Origin: Flammeovirga kamogawensis
GTDB lineage: Bacteria > Bacteroidota > Bacteroidia > Cytophagales > Flammeovirgaceae
DNA: 64,000 nt
NCBI RefSeq assembly: GCF_018736065.1
Contig: NZ_CP076128.1
Location: 2,688,501 to 2,752,500 of the forward strand
Reading direction: 5' to 3'
Part shown: positions 8,508-17,493 of the stretch, one piece after another
Layout of the letters: each line of letters opens with the position of its first letter
Position numbering within the stretch: position 1 is the first letter of the stretch
Notes under the pieces: generated by a model
What the model was told of the DNA's origin: nothing
The model's database searches: none
The model's input: the letters and a program-made list of their open reading frames with translations, nothing else
Program-made: the position numbers and the translations under genes

Positions 8508-9197
8508 ATGTTAGCCGGGCATTTCTCAACAGCATTAATTGCAAACAAGCAAAGCTATCCTAAAGGGACTTTTCTCTATTTTCTGATAGCTTCTCAACTT
8601 CAAGATTTATTATGGTTCTTATTACATTATTTAGGCATTGAAGTAACAGAACCCTCAGATGTTTTCAATGCAACACTCAACAATATGACAGCTAATATGC
8701 TGTTTAGTCATGATCTTCTACCTCAAATGTTTTGGTTAATCTTAGTTTTTGCTTTTGGTAGGCTCTATTTTAAAAGTGCTAAAATTGGGCTAATAGGTAG
8801 TGCAATAGTTGCAGGGCATTTTATACTTGATTTTTTTTCAGGGTATCCTCATCATGTATTTGGAGAAGACTCTTCTAGTATTGGTTTAGGATTATATATT
8901 TCGAATGTTTACTCCGCAATTGCTATAGAAGCTGTTTTTTGTATAGTTGTTCTATGGTATTTTTTCTCACAAGAAGTTAAGGAAGGAGTACACAGATCAA
9001 CAGTAAATAAAATTGCAATTATCGGATTATTTATTTTTGGTATTGGCTTTATGCTCACAATTGCTACTACTTCATTTAGAGAATGGTTTTCTATCCCCAA
9101 TTTTAATTTAGCATTTAACTCTAATGTCCCTACATTAATAATTACCTATTTCGGAATGATTTTCTACCTCAATTACTTTGTTAGAAACAACAGGTAA
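8508..9197 (+). CDS. Multi-pass inner-membrane protein, resembles YdjM-type metal-dependent hydrolases
   Basis: 229 residues with about six hydrophobic segments. It starts MLAGHFSTAL, and has SHDLLPQ (about 67-73) and GHFILDFFSGYPHH (about 104-117). His/Asp pairs placed at membrane-segment ends resemble the YdjM/YbcI family of membrane-bound putative metal-dependent hydrolases, but the match is only by general pattern and the function is open. It stands alone between a small cytoplasmic gene and the sulfatase, with 176 bp to the latter. Confidence 0.5.
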   Translation: MLAGHFSTALIANKQSYPKGTFLYFLIASQLQDLLWFLLHYLGIEVTEPSDVFNATLNNMTANMLFSHDLLPQMFWLILVFAFGRLYFKSAKIGLIGSAIVAGHFILDFFSGYPHHVFGEDSSSIGLGLYISNVYSAIAIEAVFCIVVLWYFFSQEVKEGVHRSTVNKIAIIGLFIFGIGFMLTIATTSFREWFSIPNFNLAFNSNVPTLIITYFGMIFYLNYFVRNNR

Positions 9198-9373
9198 CAC
9201 CAAATAAGTAATCCATATTTTCATTCTAAATTAAATTCGTTTTTAAAAATAACATTTGTAATTATTACCAAACGCTGCTAATTTTATAACTATAGATAAT
9301 AAAGTATGTATATATCTATCTAATCAACTTTATATCTTACTACTAAACTTCATTACAAATCAAAACACTCAAT

Positions 9374-11122
9374 ATGAAAATAACAGGCTTATCAATTTTA
9401 GCTATCCTTTTTGTTTTAATAGGATGTAATAACAATCAAAAAAAGGAGCTTTCTAAGCAAACAAAAAAGCCAAATATTTTAATCATTTTAGCAGATGATA
9501 TGGGGTATGGAGACATCGGTTCTTTTGGTAGTGAAATCCAAACACCTAACATAGATAAACTGGTAAATGAAGGCATTCAATTCACAAATTTCCATGTTGG
9601 TGCAGCATGTTCTCCAACAAGAACAATGCTAATGACTGGAGTTGACAACCATAGAGCAGGCCTTGGTAATATGACAGAAATCCAAGCAGACAATCAATTT
9701 GGGAAGCCAGGTTATGAAGGTTATTTAAATGATGATGTGATTTCTGTTGCAACTAGAATGCAGGATGGCGGGTATCATACCTACATGGTAGGAAAATGGC
9801 ATTTAGGACATTCCGAAACTACTATTCCATATGCTAAAGGTTTTGAACACTCATTTGCATTAATGGAAAGCGGCGCTGATAACTGGGTTGAGCAACCTTA
9901 CATTCCAATGTATAAAGCAGTTCATTATTACGAAGATGAAAAGCAAGTTAGCCTACCAACTGAAAATTATTTTTCATCAAATTATTACACAGACAAAATG
10001 ATGAAATATATTGGTGAGTCTAAGAAAGATGACAAACCCTTTTATGCTTACCTTTCTTACCAAGCTGTTCATTATCCACACCAAGCTCCAAAAGAATATA
10101 TCGATAAATACAATGGTGTTTATGATGAAGGTTGGGAAAAGCTTAGAGAAAATCGTTTAGCTAAACAGAAAAAACTTGGTATTGTATCTAAAGATGTAGA
10201 TTTGAATACAGATAATGCTGCTACCACAGAGCCAGATTGGAAAATTCAGGATTGGAATAAACTATCAAATGAGCAAAAAAAATTCAATGCTCGTAAAATG
10301 CAAGCCTATTCAGGAATGGTAGACAATATGGATGTAAATATTGGTAGATTAATAAGTTATCTAAAAGAAATTGGAGAATATGATAATACTTTAATTGTAT
10401 TTCTTTCTGACAATGGTGCCGATCCAAACCAACTAACAACAAAGCCTGGGTTTGATAAATGGTATAGAGCAAACTACGAATACACTTTTATGGAAGACTA
10501 TAATGGCGACTATTCAAAGATGGGGCTAAAAGGTTCTTATGCAGATTATGGACCAGGATGGGCTGCAGCTGCTAATACTCCCAATAGCTATTATAAAACA
10601 TTTTCTACAGAGGGAGGAATACGTGTTCCTTTTGTTGCTTGGTTTCCTAAATTTTTAGAGAAAGGCAAAATGGTTAAAAATTTCGCCTTTGTTAAAGACC
10701 TTGTCCCAACTATGTTAGAAGTTGCTGGCATAGAAGATACTGGTAGCTTTTATAATGGAAAAAAGATTTACCCAATCACTGGGAAAAGTATGTGGAGTTT
10801 TCTGACTGGAAAGTCTAAAGTTTTACATAATGATGATGAAATTATTGGTTATGAACTAGCAGGAAGCAGTGCTGCGTTCCAAGGTAAATATAAACTATCT
10901 ATCAACCCTAAAACAAAAGGTACAGGTAAATGGGAATTATATGATATCGTTAACGATCCTTCTGAAATGCATAATTTAGCTAGTAAGATGCCAGAACTTG
11001 TAGCAAAGTTAAAAGCTGGATATAGTAAATATGAAAAAGAAAATGGTGTAGTTCCCGTTCCAGCAGATTATGATGTGCTAAAACAATTAATCAAAAATGC
11101 AGAGAGAGGCGTAGCACATTAA
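9374..11122 (+). CDS. Arylsulfatase lipoprotein (formylglycine type)
   Basis: 582 residues. A lipobox (VLIGC, Cys18) predicts a lipoprotein in the periplasm or at the outer membrane. PNILIILADDMGYGD (about 33-47) supplies the metal-binding Asp pair, and Cys79 in CSPTR is the residue converted to formylglycine. KWHLGH and SDNGAD are further S1 sulfatase motifs. Likely removes sulfate esters from algal or other sulfated glycans, but the substrate cannot be read from the sequence. No sulfatase-maturing enzyme or SusCD pair is adjacent, so it is not part of a visible polysaccharide locus. Confidence 0.92.
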   Translation: MKITGLSILAILFVLIGCNNNQKKELSKQTKKPNILIILADDMGYGDIGSFGSEIQTPNIDKLVNEGIQFTNFHVGAACSPTRTMLMTGVDNHRAGLGNMTEIQADNQFGKPGYEGYLNDDVISVATRMQDGGYHTYMVGKWHLGHSETTIPYAKGFEHSFALMESGADNWVEQPYIPMYKAVHYYEDEKQVSLPTENYFSSNYYTDKMMKYIGESKKDDKPFYAYLSYQAVHYPHQAPKEYIDKYNGVYDEGWEKLRENRLAKQKKLGIVSKDVDLNTDNAATTEPDWKIQDWNKLSNEQKKFNARKMQAYSGMVDNMDVNIGRLISYLKEIGEYDNTLIVFLSDNGADPNQLTTKPGFDKWYRANYEYTFMEDYNGDYSKMGLKGSYADYGPGWAAAANTPNSYYKTFSTEGGIRVPFVAWFPKFLEKGKMVKNFAFVKDLVPTMLEVAGIEDTGSFYNGKKIYPITGKSMWSFLTGKSKVLHNDDEIIGYELAGSSAAFQGKYKLSINPKTKGTGKWELYDIVNDPSEMHNLASKMPELVAKLKAGYSKYEKENGVVPVPADYDVLKQLIKNAERGVAH

Positions 11123-11275
11123 TTTTAAATAATTTATTAGATATTATTTAAGAATTCACTTCAAAAAGTAACATTAATAGTAATTAGGTTAGCCCATTAA
11201 AATACGATATGATGGTACTAATTTGATTACTATTATTTTTATTTCATTTCTGAACTAAAAATAATGTAAAACAAA

Positions 11276-11302
11276 AAGACCCTGCCGTTAAGCAAGGTCT
11301 TT
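11276..11302. terminator. Terminator between sulfatase and glucosaminidase genes
   Basis: AAAGACCCTGC (11276-11286) pairs with GCAAGGTCTTT with one mismatch. T-rich sequence follows on the minus strand, so it mainly serves the glucosaminidase gene but may stop both. Confidence 0.7.
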
Positions 11303-11345
11303 AATAATATTTCTTCTTATTGAAGTCGAGATGTAAGATTCGATT

Positions 11346-11990
11346 CTAGTATCCAGAAGGAAGACAGAAACGAATGTGTTGTGCTTCTACGCTACTAATT
11401 GATGCTACTGACTGAAGTTCCTGAGATCTTCTTGCCATAGCTTCTTCTTCACGTAACTCGTCTACTACTGGAGCAACAAATCTGTCCATTACCGCACTTA
11501 CCAATTGAAGGTAAGTAGGGCTTGTAGCATATCCACCTTTCGTAATCGCTGCAATTTGTTTATTTGGATCTAATGTCTCAAATAATCCATTTTTACGATA
11601 AGTATGGAAACTAGTTAGCACTTTGCAATAGTCTTCTACTGCTTGTTCTAAAGATGTATAAACTCTATATCGTCTGTATCGTTGTTCTCCGATATCATAG
11701 ACCAATTTACTTCTTGTAGTACTAGTAGAAGCGATGTTGAAGATTCTGAAATCTTTTCTCAGTTCCCAACCTTGCTCTGCTATTGCTTGTGATATAGCTA
11801 CTTTTGTATTGATACCGTATTTTCTACAAATTGGATCAAAAGATTTGTACAAAGTACGAATGTAATCTTCTCTCTTTATTGTATCTGTATCTTTTACACT
11901 TGTAATTGAAGTATTTGAAGATGCATTCGCAATTTCAAAGCTTCCTACACTTGTTACAAAAATAGTTAAAATGAGCAAAAACTTTTTCAT
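11346..11990 (-). CDS. Secreted endo-beta-N-acetylglucosaminidase (GH73-like)
   Basis: 214 residues: signal peptide (MKKFLLILTIFVTSVGSFEIANA) and one glucosaminidase domain (about 45-180). ISQAIAEQGW carries the probable catalytic Glu, with the usual downstream YDIGEQRYRRYRVYTSLEQAVEDYCKVL and GGYATSPTYLQLV motifs of FlgJ/GH73-type enzymes. It should cleave GlcNAc-MurNAc bonds of peptidoglycan in the periplasm. The C-terminal tail (about 180-214) is charged and without a recognised anchor. Its promoter is at 12090-12119, leaving an approximately 90-nt leader with two hairpins. It is divergent from a set of genes that fit muropeptide recycling. Confidence 0.85.
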   Translation of the reverse strand: MKKFLLILTIFVTSVGSFEIANASSNTSITSVKDTDTIKREDYIRTLYKSFDPICRKYGINTKVAISQAIAEQGWELRKDFRIFNIASTSTTRSKLVYDIGEQRYRRYRVYTSLEQAVEDYCKVLTSFHTYRKNGLFETLDPNKQIAAITKGGYATSPTYLQLVSAVMDRFVAPVVDELREEEAMARRSQELQSVASISSVEAQHIRFCLPSGY

Positions 11991-12015
11991 TAAAAGTTTG
12001 TTATGTCAAAAATTC

Positions 12016-12049
12016 AAGTGTCCGTCTGACGCTTGTGCTGATTATCAGC
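12016..12049 (-). promoter_or_regulatory. Two tandem hairpins in the glucosaminidase mRNA leader
   Basis: AAGTGTC/GACGCTT (12016-12034, seven pairs, five-base loop) and GCTGAT/ATCAGC (12037-12049, one-base loop as drawn, so really a smaller stem) lie between the promoter at 12090-12119 and the start codon at 11990. No T run follows, so they are not terminators; a role in mRNA stability or translation is possible. Confidence 0.4.
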
Positions 12050-12089
12050 GATTTAATTAAGTATTTCAGCATAATTAAATTATTGGATG

Positions 12090-12119
12090 CAAATATAACA
12101 TACACAAGTAATAAAACAA
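12090..12119 (-). promoter_or_regulatory. Bacteroidota-type promoter of the glucosaminidase gene
   Basis: Minus strand: TTG (12119-12117), 19 nt, TATATTTG (12097-12090). Both boxes are exact. Expected start about 12083. Confidence 0.75.
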
Positions 12120-12524
12120 TGCTTTATAAACGATTATTTACAATTAGGTTATTTTGATTTTTTACACATATAATTGTATTATTTTAATATAGTTGATTGA
12201 AATAGGTTATTAATAGTACTTTATTTAGTAATCATATGATATATAGTAGACCATTTAATCGAGCAAATGGGCAAAAAATTTCCTTTTTTTTGATAAATTT
12301 GGATAAGATTTAAGAGGAAATAGTAAAAATTCAACTGTCCAAAGTATATTATTCTCAATTAACAGTCACATTATCACCTCATTTACCAATAGGCTATATT
12401 TGTGGTTATTTTTTTGATAAAGTGCTTTTTTTTGACAATATTCAGAACTATTACAGAACCCTCCTGCAATTTTCAAATTCTGTAAAACAGCTTTCGGTTT
12501 TTACCGACAGACATATATATATCA
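12120..12524 (+). other. AT-rich intergenic stretch with possible promoter and leader hairpin
   Basis: No gene seen. An exact -7 box TATATTTG lies at 12395-12402 on the plus strand without a TTG at the usual distance. Just before the 12525 start is a small hairpin, TCGGT-TTTT-ACCGA (12494-12507), which could affect translation of that gene. Confidence 0.4.
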
Positions 12525-13430
12525 ATGAGAAATAATACTACTGGTTTTAAAGACGAACTATTGCAACAAAAAAGTTGGCTTCCCGTGGGTATCATAGGTT
12601 TAATTATCGTTGGTACTGTTGCTGCTTACGCTGCTTTTTCTGGCTCTGACGGAACTAAGCAACAAAGGATGCGTATTAATGAACTCGAAAAGAAAAATGC
12701 TCAAGTAGAAGCTGAGAGTGGTGCTTACTTATCAAAAATTAAACACCAAAATGATCGTATTCTTGATTTAAAAGATGATATACTACGATTAGAGAAACGT
12801 TTGAATGAAAGAGAAGCAGAATTAACTACTCATGATCAAAAATTGGATATGAAACAAGGGTCTATCAGATCTCTTGAAAACCGTATTTCTGATTTAAAAG
12901 ATGATAAGTTTCGATTACAAAGAAATATTGATGAGAACAACCGAGTAATTCAGGAAATGAGTCAACGTTCAAAAGAACAAAATGAATTAATCAAGGCAAA
13001 TCAACAACAATTATCAGAGGTTCAAGAGCAATTAGAACGTACGCAAACAAAACATCTTCAATCGCTTAAAGATCAGAAACTAGCAGAACAATCTGAAGTA
13101 TCTGCTCAAGAAGCATTAAGAAATCAGAAAGAATTATACAGTAAATTGATGCAAGAATTGGCTACAACAAGAAGCGAATTAAATACCGTTCGATTAACTG
13201 CTAATGATAAAGATTTACAACTGCAATTAGTACAGCAAAAGGAATTACAAACTCAGCAACTTCAATACAAAGAAAAAGAGTTACAAACTCAGGCAAATAC
13301 AGATCTATATAAAATAATTTCAGTAACTAGTATAGTACTAGTAATTGCATTAATAATTTTTGTGGTTTTTGCTTTACAAAGAAATGGTACCGATTTAATG
13401 GTATTCAATAAATCCCAAGAAAGAGATTAA
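12525..13430 (+). CDS. Membrane-anchored coiled-coil protein of unknown function
   Basis: 301 residues. A hydrophobic segment near the N-terminus (about 19-38, LPVGIIGLIIVGTVAAYAAF), a long heptad-rich region (about 48-260, rich in Glu, Gln, Lys and Leu) and a second hydrophobic segment (about 265-285, IISVTSIVLVIALIIFVVFAL) give a hairpin-like layout with the coil between two membrane segments. I do not recognise a family. It lies 27 bp upstream of the amino-sugar kinase on the same strand and could share its transcript; a structural role in the envelope is a guess. Confidence 0.75.
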   Translation: MRNNTTGFKDELLQQKSWLPVGIIGLIIVGTVAAYAAFSGSDGTKQQRMRINELEKKNAQVEAESGAYLSKIKHQNDRILDLKDDILRLEKRLNEREAELTTHDQKLDMKQGSIRSLENRISDLKDDKFRLQRNIDENNRVIQEMSQRSKEQNELIKANQQQLSEVQEQLERTQTKHLQSLKDQKLAEQSEVSAQEALRNQKELYSKLMQELATTRSELNTVRLTANDKDLQLQLVQQKELQTQQLQYKEKELQTQANTDLYKIISVTSIVLVIALIIFVVFALQRNGTDLMVFNKSQERD

Positions 13431-13457
13431 TTTTTTAAACCTAAACAACAAATAGTC

Positions 13458-14318
13458 ATGTATCATTTAATTGCCGATAGTGGATCTACTAAGACCGATT
13501 GGACTTTAATTGATATTGAAGCCAAAGAAATTATTTACACCTTCACCTCAAAAGGTTATAATCCATTTTTTTGGAACCAGACTGAATTAATTGAAGCTTT
13601 CCATAAAGACAAGAAACAGATCTCTACTATTTACCCTTCTTCTTCAATCAATAATTTATATTTTTATGGAGCAGGTTGTGGTACCAAAGAGCAACAATCC
13701 TATCTTAAATCCTTATTGAAAAAAGTTTTTTCTACAGTAAAAATTAGTGTAAAAGGTGATTTACTAGGTGCTGCTAGAAGTTTATTAGGAAAAGAAAATG
13801 GTATAGCGGGTATTTTAGGAACTGGTGCCAATTCTTGCCTATATAGAAATGGTAAAATTATAGATCAGCCTGTTTCTTTGGGCTATTTATTAAGTGACTT
13901 TGGAAGTGGAGCCACCATTGGTTTAGAATTTTTAAAGTTATTACTGACCAATCAACTTTCTATTATAACAACCAATAACTTTATAGATCAGTTTAATCTA
14001 AGTACAGAAGATATTCTTCAGAAACTTTATAAAGAAGAAGCCCCTAATAAGTTTTGTGCTTCATTCGCACCTTTTATCAAACAGTATGTAGAGATAGATA
14101 AAGTAATTTTTGAGATGGTTACCTTACAGTTTCAAAAATATATAGAATACTACATACTCCCTTTAAAACATAACAAGCACACCAACATAGAACTCACAGG
14201 TTCTATTGCATATCATTTCTCACCAATTATTAAAGATGTATTTAGCATGAACAATTTATCGATAAATAAAATTGTTAGTGCTCCGTCTGCTGGTTTAATA
14301 GACTTTCATTTAAAGTAG
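13458..14318 (+). CDS. BadF/BadG-type ATPase, probable N-acetylglucosamine kinase
   Basis: 286 residues, cytoplasmic. ADSGSTKTDWTL (about 6-17) is the phosphate-1 loop and GILGTGANSCLY (about 118-129) the phosphate-2 loop of the ASKHA fold; FGSGATIG follows. The sequence fits the small GlcNAc-kinase-like members of the BadF/BadG/BcrA family found across Bacteroidota. In context with a GHL10 glycosidase and an AmpG-like permease, phosphorylation of amino sugars released from peptidoglycan is the likely job. The exact substrate (GlcNAc, MurNAc or another sugar) is not resolved by sequence. Confidence 0.8.
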   Translation: MYHLIADSGSTKTDWTLIDIEAKEIIYTFTSKGYNPFFWNQTELIEAFHKDKKQISTIYPSSSINNLYFYGAGCGTKEQQSYLKSLLKKVFSTVKISVKGDLLGAARSLLGKENGIAGILGTGANSCLYRNGKIIDQPVSLGYLLSDFGSGATIGLEFLKLLLTNQLSIITTNNFIDQFNLSTEDILQKLYKEEAPNKFCASFAPFIKQYVEIDKVIFEMVTLQFQKYIEYYILPLKHNKHTNIELTGSIAYHFSPIIKDVFSMNNLSINKIVSAPSAGLIDFHLK

Positions 14319-14381
14319 TGAAAGATAGGATTTGCTTGTATCTTCACATTATCAAAAAATCTAACATCTAGATTACTTTTT

Positions 14382-15923
14382 ATGCAAATCAGACTTTTAT
14401 TCCTATTATTTTTTAGCATTTTAGCTACTGTAGGATATTCTCAAGAGAACCGTGAATTTAGAGCCGTTTGGATCGCTACGGTAAATAATATTGATTTCCC
14501 ATCTTCAAGTAGTGCTTCTATGCAAGCACAAAGAGAAGATTATGTACGTTATTTAGATAAAATATCAAGTATAGGCTTCAATACCGTAATTGTTCAAGTC
14601 AGACCTGTTGCAGATACTTTTTATCCCTCTGCCTATGAGCCCTGGAGTAAATTTCTTACGGGTGAGCAAGGAAAAAGCCCTAACCCTTACTTCAACCCTC
14701 TATCATTTATGATTGAAGAGGCACATAAAAGAAACCTTGACTTTCATGCTTGGTTTAACCCTTACAGAGTTACAATGAATGCGGATACTACTGCTTTAGC
14801 AGCAGATCATCCTTTTAATACAAATAGAGATTGGTTTGTAAAATATGGAAACAAATACTATTACAATCCTGGTCATCCAAAAGGTAGAGATTTTGTAATT
14901 GATGCAATTATGGATGTAGCAAGACATTACGACATAGATGCAGTACATTTTGATGACTATTTCTACCCATACCCTATTGCAGATCAAGAATTCCCAGATC
15001 AAGAAACATTTGATTTATATGCTGACTCTACCCAATTTATCTCTATTGAAGATTGGCGACGAAGCAATGTAGATTATTTTGTTAAAACATTCTCAGAGAA
15101 ACTTCATAAAGAAAGACCTGATGTTCAATTTGGTATTAGTCCGTTTGGTGTTTGGCGAAATAAAGAAGATGACCCGAAAGGGTCTGCAACAAAAGCTGGT
15201 ATCACTAACTATGATGATTTGTATGCCGATGTTGTAAAATGGATGGCAAATAAATGGTTAGACTATGTTATACCTCAAGTATATTGGCATAGAGAGTTAG
15301 GTGCTGCTCCATACGAAGATGTTGTTATGTGGTGGAACAACAACAGTTTTGGTACTAATTTATATATAGGTCAAGCTCTCTATAAATTAGGAGAAAAATG
15401 GATGGATCCCAATGAAATTTCAGCCCAAATTGATATCAACAGAAAATATAATAATGTAAAAGGAAATGCATTTTTTAGTGCCAAATACCTATTTTCTAAC
15501 CCTTTGAATGTAGTTGAAAGTATTCAAGAAAAATATAACACCTTTGTTTTACCCCCTTCTAGCTTCAGAATGGAACAAGATACGCCTAACAAAGTACGAA
15601 TTACTAATGCCAAAGGGAATATTTATTCTGGAGTTTCTTTATCTTGGGAAGATAAAAACACAAGCTCAGACATTAGAAAATATGTCATTTACCGATATGA
15701 AACAAAAGATATTGGCTCTTTAAAAGGACAGTTTATTCTTGATGTAGTTGACAAACAACCTTATCAAAAACAAGAATATACCGACTTAACGATAAAAAAA
15801 GGAGTTACCTATACTTACATAGTTACAGCATTAGATGCTAATAAAAATGAAAGTTCTCGTAGTAATGCAATAATGCTAAAAGCAGGAGGACTATTCTCTA
15901 AGAAAGTAAAAATCATTCATTAA
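14382..15923 (+). CDS. GHL10/DUF187 family glycoside hydrolase, secreted
   Basis: 513 residues: signal peptide (1-20), a GHL10 (UPF0748, YngK/DigH-like) TIM-barrel domain from about residue 23 to 380, and a C-terminal fibronectin-III-like domain (about 395-500). Motifs include EFRAVWIATVNN, DFHAWFNPYR, DAVHFDDYFYP (Asp residues likely catalytic) and FGISPFGVW. The family includes E. coli DigH, which cuts glycan strands lacking stem peptides; that role fits the neighbours: amino-sugar kinase 63 bp upstream and AmpG-like permease 15 bp downstream. Acts in the periplasm or at the cell surface. Confidence 0.88.
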   Translation: MQIRLLFLLFFSILATVGYSQENREFRAVWIATVNNIDFPSSSSASMQAQREDYVRYLDKISSIGFNTVIVQVRPVADTFYPSAYEPWSKFLTGEQGKSPNPYFNPLSFMIEEAHKRNLDFHAWFNPYRVTMNADTTALAADHPFNTNRDWFVKYGNKYYYNPGHPKGRDFVIDAIMDVARHYDIDAVHFDDYFYPYPIADQEFPDQETFDLYADSTQFISIEDWRRSNVDYFVKTFSEKLHKERPDVQFGISPFGVWRNKEDDPKGSATKAGITNYDDLYADVVKWMANKWLDYVIPQVYWHRELGAAPYEDVVMWWNNNSFGTNLYIGQALYKLGEKWMDPNEISAQIDINRKYNNVKGNAFFSAKYLFSNPLNVVESIQEKYNTFVLPPSSFRMEQDTPNKVRITNAKGNIYSGVSLSWEDKNTSSDIRKYVIYRYETKDIGSLKGQFILDVVDKQPYQKQEYTDLTIKKGVTYTYIVTALDANKNESSRSNAIMLKAGGLFSKKVKIIH

Positions 15924-15938
15924 TAAAGAATTTTAAGA

Positions 15939-17366
15939 ATGCAAAAAGATAGAAATCCATGGACGTGGCTTCCGTCATTATATTTTGTAGAAGGCTTACC
16001 TTATACTATTGTTATGACGGTTGCTGTAATAATGTACAAGAACCTTGGACTCAACAATACAGAAATAGCTCTTTACACCTCATGGCTTTATTTACCTTGG
16101 GTAATTAAACCATTTTGGAGCCCGATTGTCGACGTTCTTCAAACAAAAAAATGGTGGATTTCTACTATGCAATTAATTATTGGTGGTGCATTTGCAGCTG
16201 TTGCTCTTACACTTCCGATGGATAATTTCTTTAAATACTCATTAGCTGCTTTTTGGATAGTCGCTTTCACATCTGCAACCAACGATATTGCTACAGATGG
16301 CTTTTACATGATTGGTTTAAGAGACGATCAACAAGCCTTTTTTGTTGGAATACGAAGTACCTTTTATAGATTAGCCATGTGGGCAGGTCAAGGTGGTATT
16401 GTTTTTCTAACAGGTCATTTTTATAAGCAATACGGAGATTATAAAACCATATGGGCTACCACATTCTTAGGGCTTGGTGTTGCTATGATTAGCTTTGGTA
16501 TTTTACATAAAATTATCCTTCCTAATAAAGAAGTGGTAAGACCACAAAAAGAACAAGAAAAAGGATTGAAAGAAGTAGGTATAATCTTTAGTCAGATGTG
16601 TATTATCTTACTTGGTGGTTGGTTAATTAATGAGTTCACAGGTTATAATACATCATGGACTTATTTAATTTTAGGTATAGCCGTAGGTATATTCATGGTT
16701 TCTGATTTAAAAAAGAAAATCAAGAAAAACCCTGAAAAGATGAACTCTCCTATTCTCTCATTCTTCAATAAAAAAGATTTATTTAATGTGATTGGCTTTA
16801 TCTTACTTTATAGATTAGGCGAAGCACAATTAGTAAAAATAGCTACACCATTTTTATTAGATGACAGAGCTATTGGTGGCTTGGGCTTAACTAATGATGA
16901 CCTTGGTTTGTTATACGGTACAATTGGCCTTGCTTGCTTAGTTGTTGGAGGAATACTTGGTGGTATGGCTATTTATAAGAAAGGGTTAAAATTTTGGTTA
17001 GTTCCAATGCTTCTTTCAATTAACCTACCTAACATTGGTTATATGTTACTTGCGTATTTTCAACCAGAAAATTTGATTTACACAGGTATTGTAATTGCAA
17101 TTGAACAATTTTTCTATGGATTTGGCTTTACGGCTTTAATGATGTACATGTTATATGTTTCTCAAGGAGAAAATAAAACAGCACATTATGCTGTATGTAC
17201 TGGTTTTATGGCATTAGGAATGATGCTACCGGGTATGATAAGTGGTTATTTTCAAGAATTCTTAGGGTATTCTAACTTCTTCATTCTTGTTGTATTTTCA
17301 GGCATACCAGCTATTTTGATGGGATTCAATCTAAAAATTGATCAAACATTTGGACTCAAAGATTAG
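15939..17366 (+). CDS. AmpG-like MFS permease
   Basis: 475 residues, about 12-14 membrane segments. The N-terminal WTWLPSLYFVEGLPYTIVMTV and the LYLPWVIKPFWSPIVD loop are typical of AmpG-type muropeptide permeases of the major facilitator superfamily, as is ATNDIATDGFYM (about 113-124). Predicted to import peptidoglycan fragments made by the GHL10 enzyme just upstream. The gene begins 15 bp after that gene, so they should be co-transcribed; the terminator at 17389-17434 closes the unit. Substrate assignment rests on family and context. Confidence 0.82.
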   Translation: MQKDRNPWTWLPSLYFVEGLPYTIVMTVAVIMYKNLGLNNTEIALYTSWLYLPWVIKPFWSPIVDVLQTKKWWISTMQLIIGGAFAAVALTLPMDNFFKYSLAAFWIVAFTSATNDIATDGFYMIGLRDDQQAFFVGIRSTFYRLAMWAGQGGIVFLTGHFYKQYGDYKTIWATTFLGLGVAMISFGILHKIILPNKEVVRPQKEQEKGLKEVGIIFSQMCIILLGGWLINEFTGYNTSWTYLILGIAVGIFMVSDLKKKIKKNPEKMNSPILSFFNKKDLFNVIGFILLYRLGEAQLVKIATPFLLDDRAIGGLGLTNDDLGLLYGTIGLACLVVGGILGGMAIYKKGLKFWLVPMLLSINLPNIGYMLLAYFQPENLIYTGIVIAIEQFFYGFGFTALMMYMLYVSQGENKTAHYAVCTGFMALGMMLPGMISGYFQEFLGYSNFFILVVFSGIPAILMGFNLKIDQTFGLKD

Positions 17367-17388
17367 TATATAATATTTTAATAAAAAG

Positions 17389-17434
17389 AAAAGCAACGTT
17401 TCTAAACCACAAAGGTCAAGAACGTTGCTTTTTT
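17389..17434. terminator. Terminator between convergent permease and lipoprotein genes
   Basis: AAAAGCAACGTT (from 17389) pairs perfectly with AACGTTGCTTTT (from 17421), followed by T-rich sequence in both directions. Confidence 0.88.
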
Positions 17435-17493
17435 GTCAGTAAGTAGTTAAAAACTAGGGTAAAAGAATCACAATATCTTTTAGATAGAAGAAA

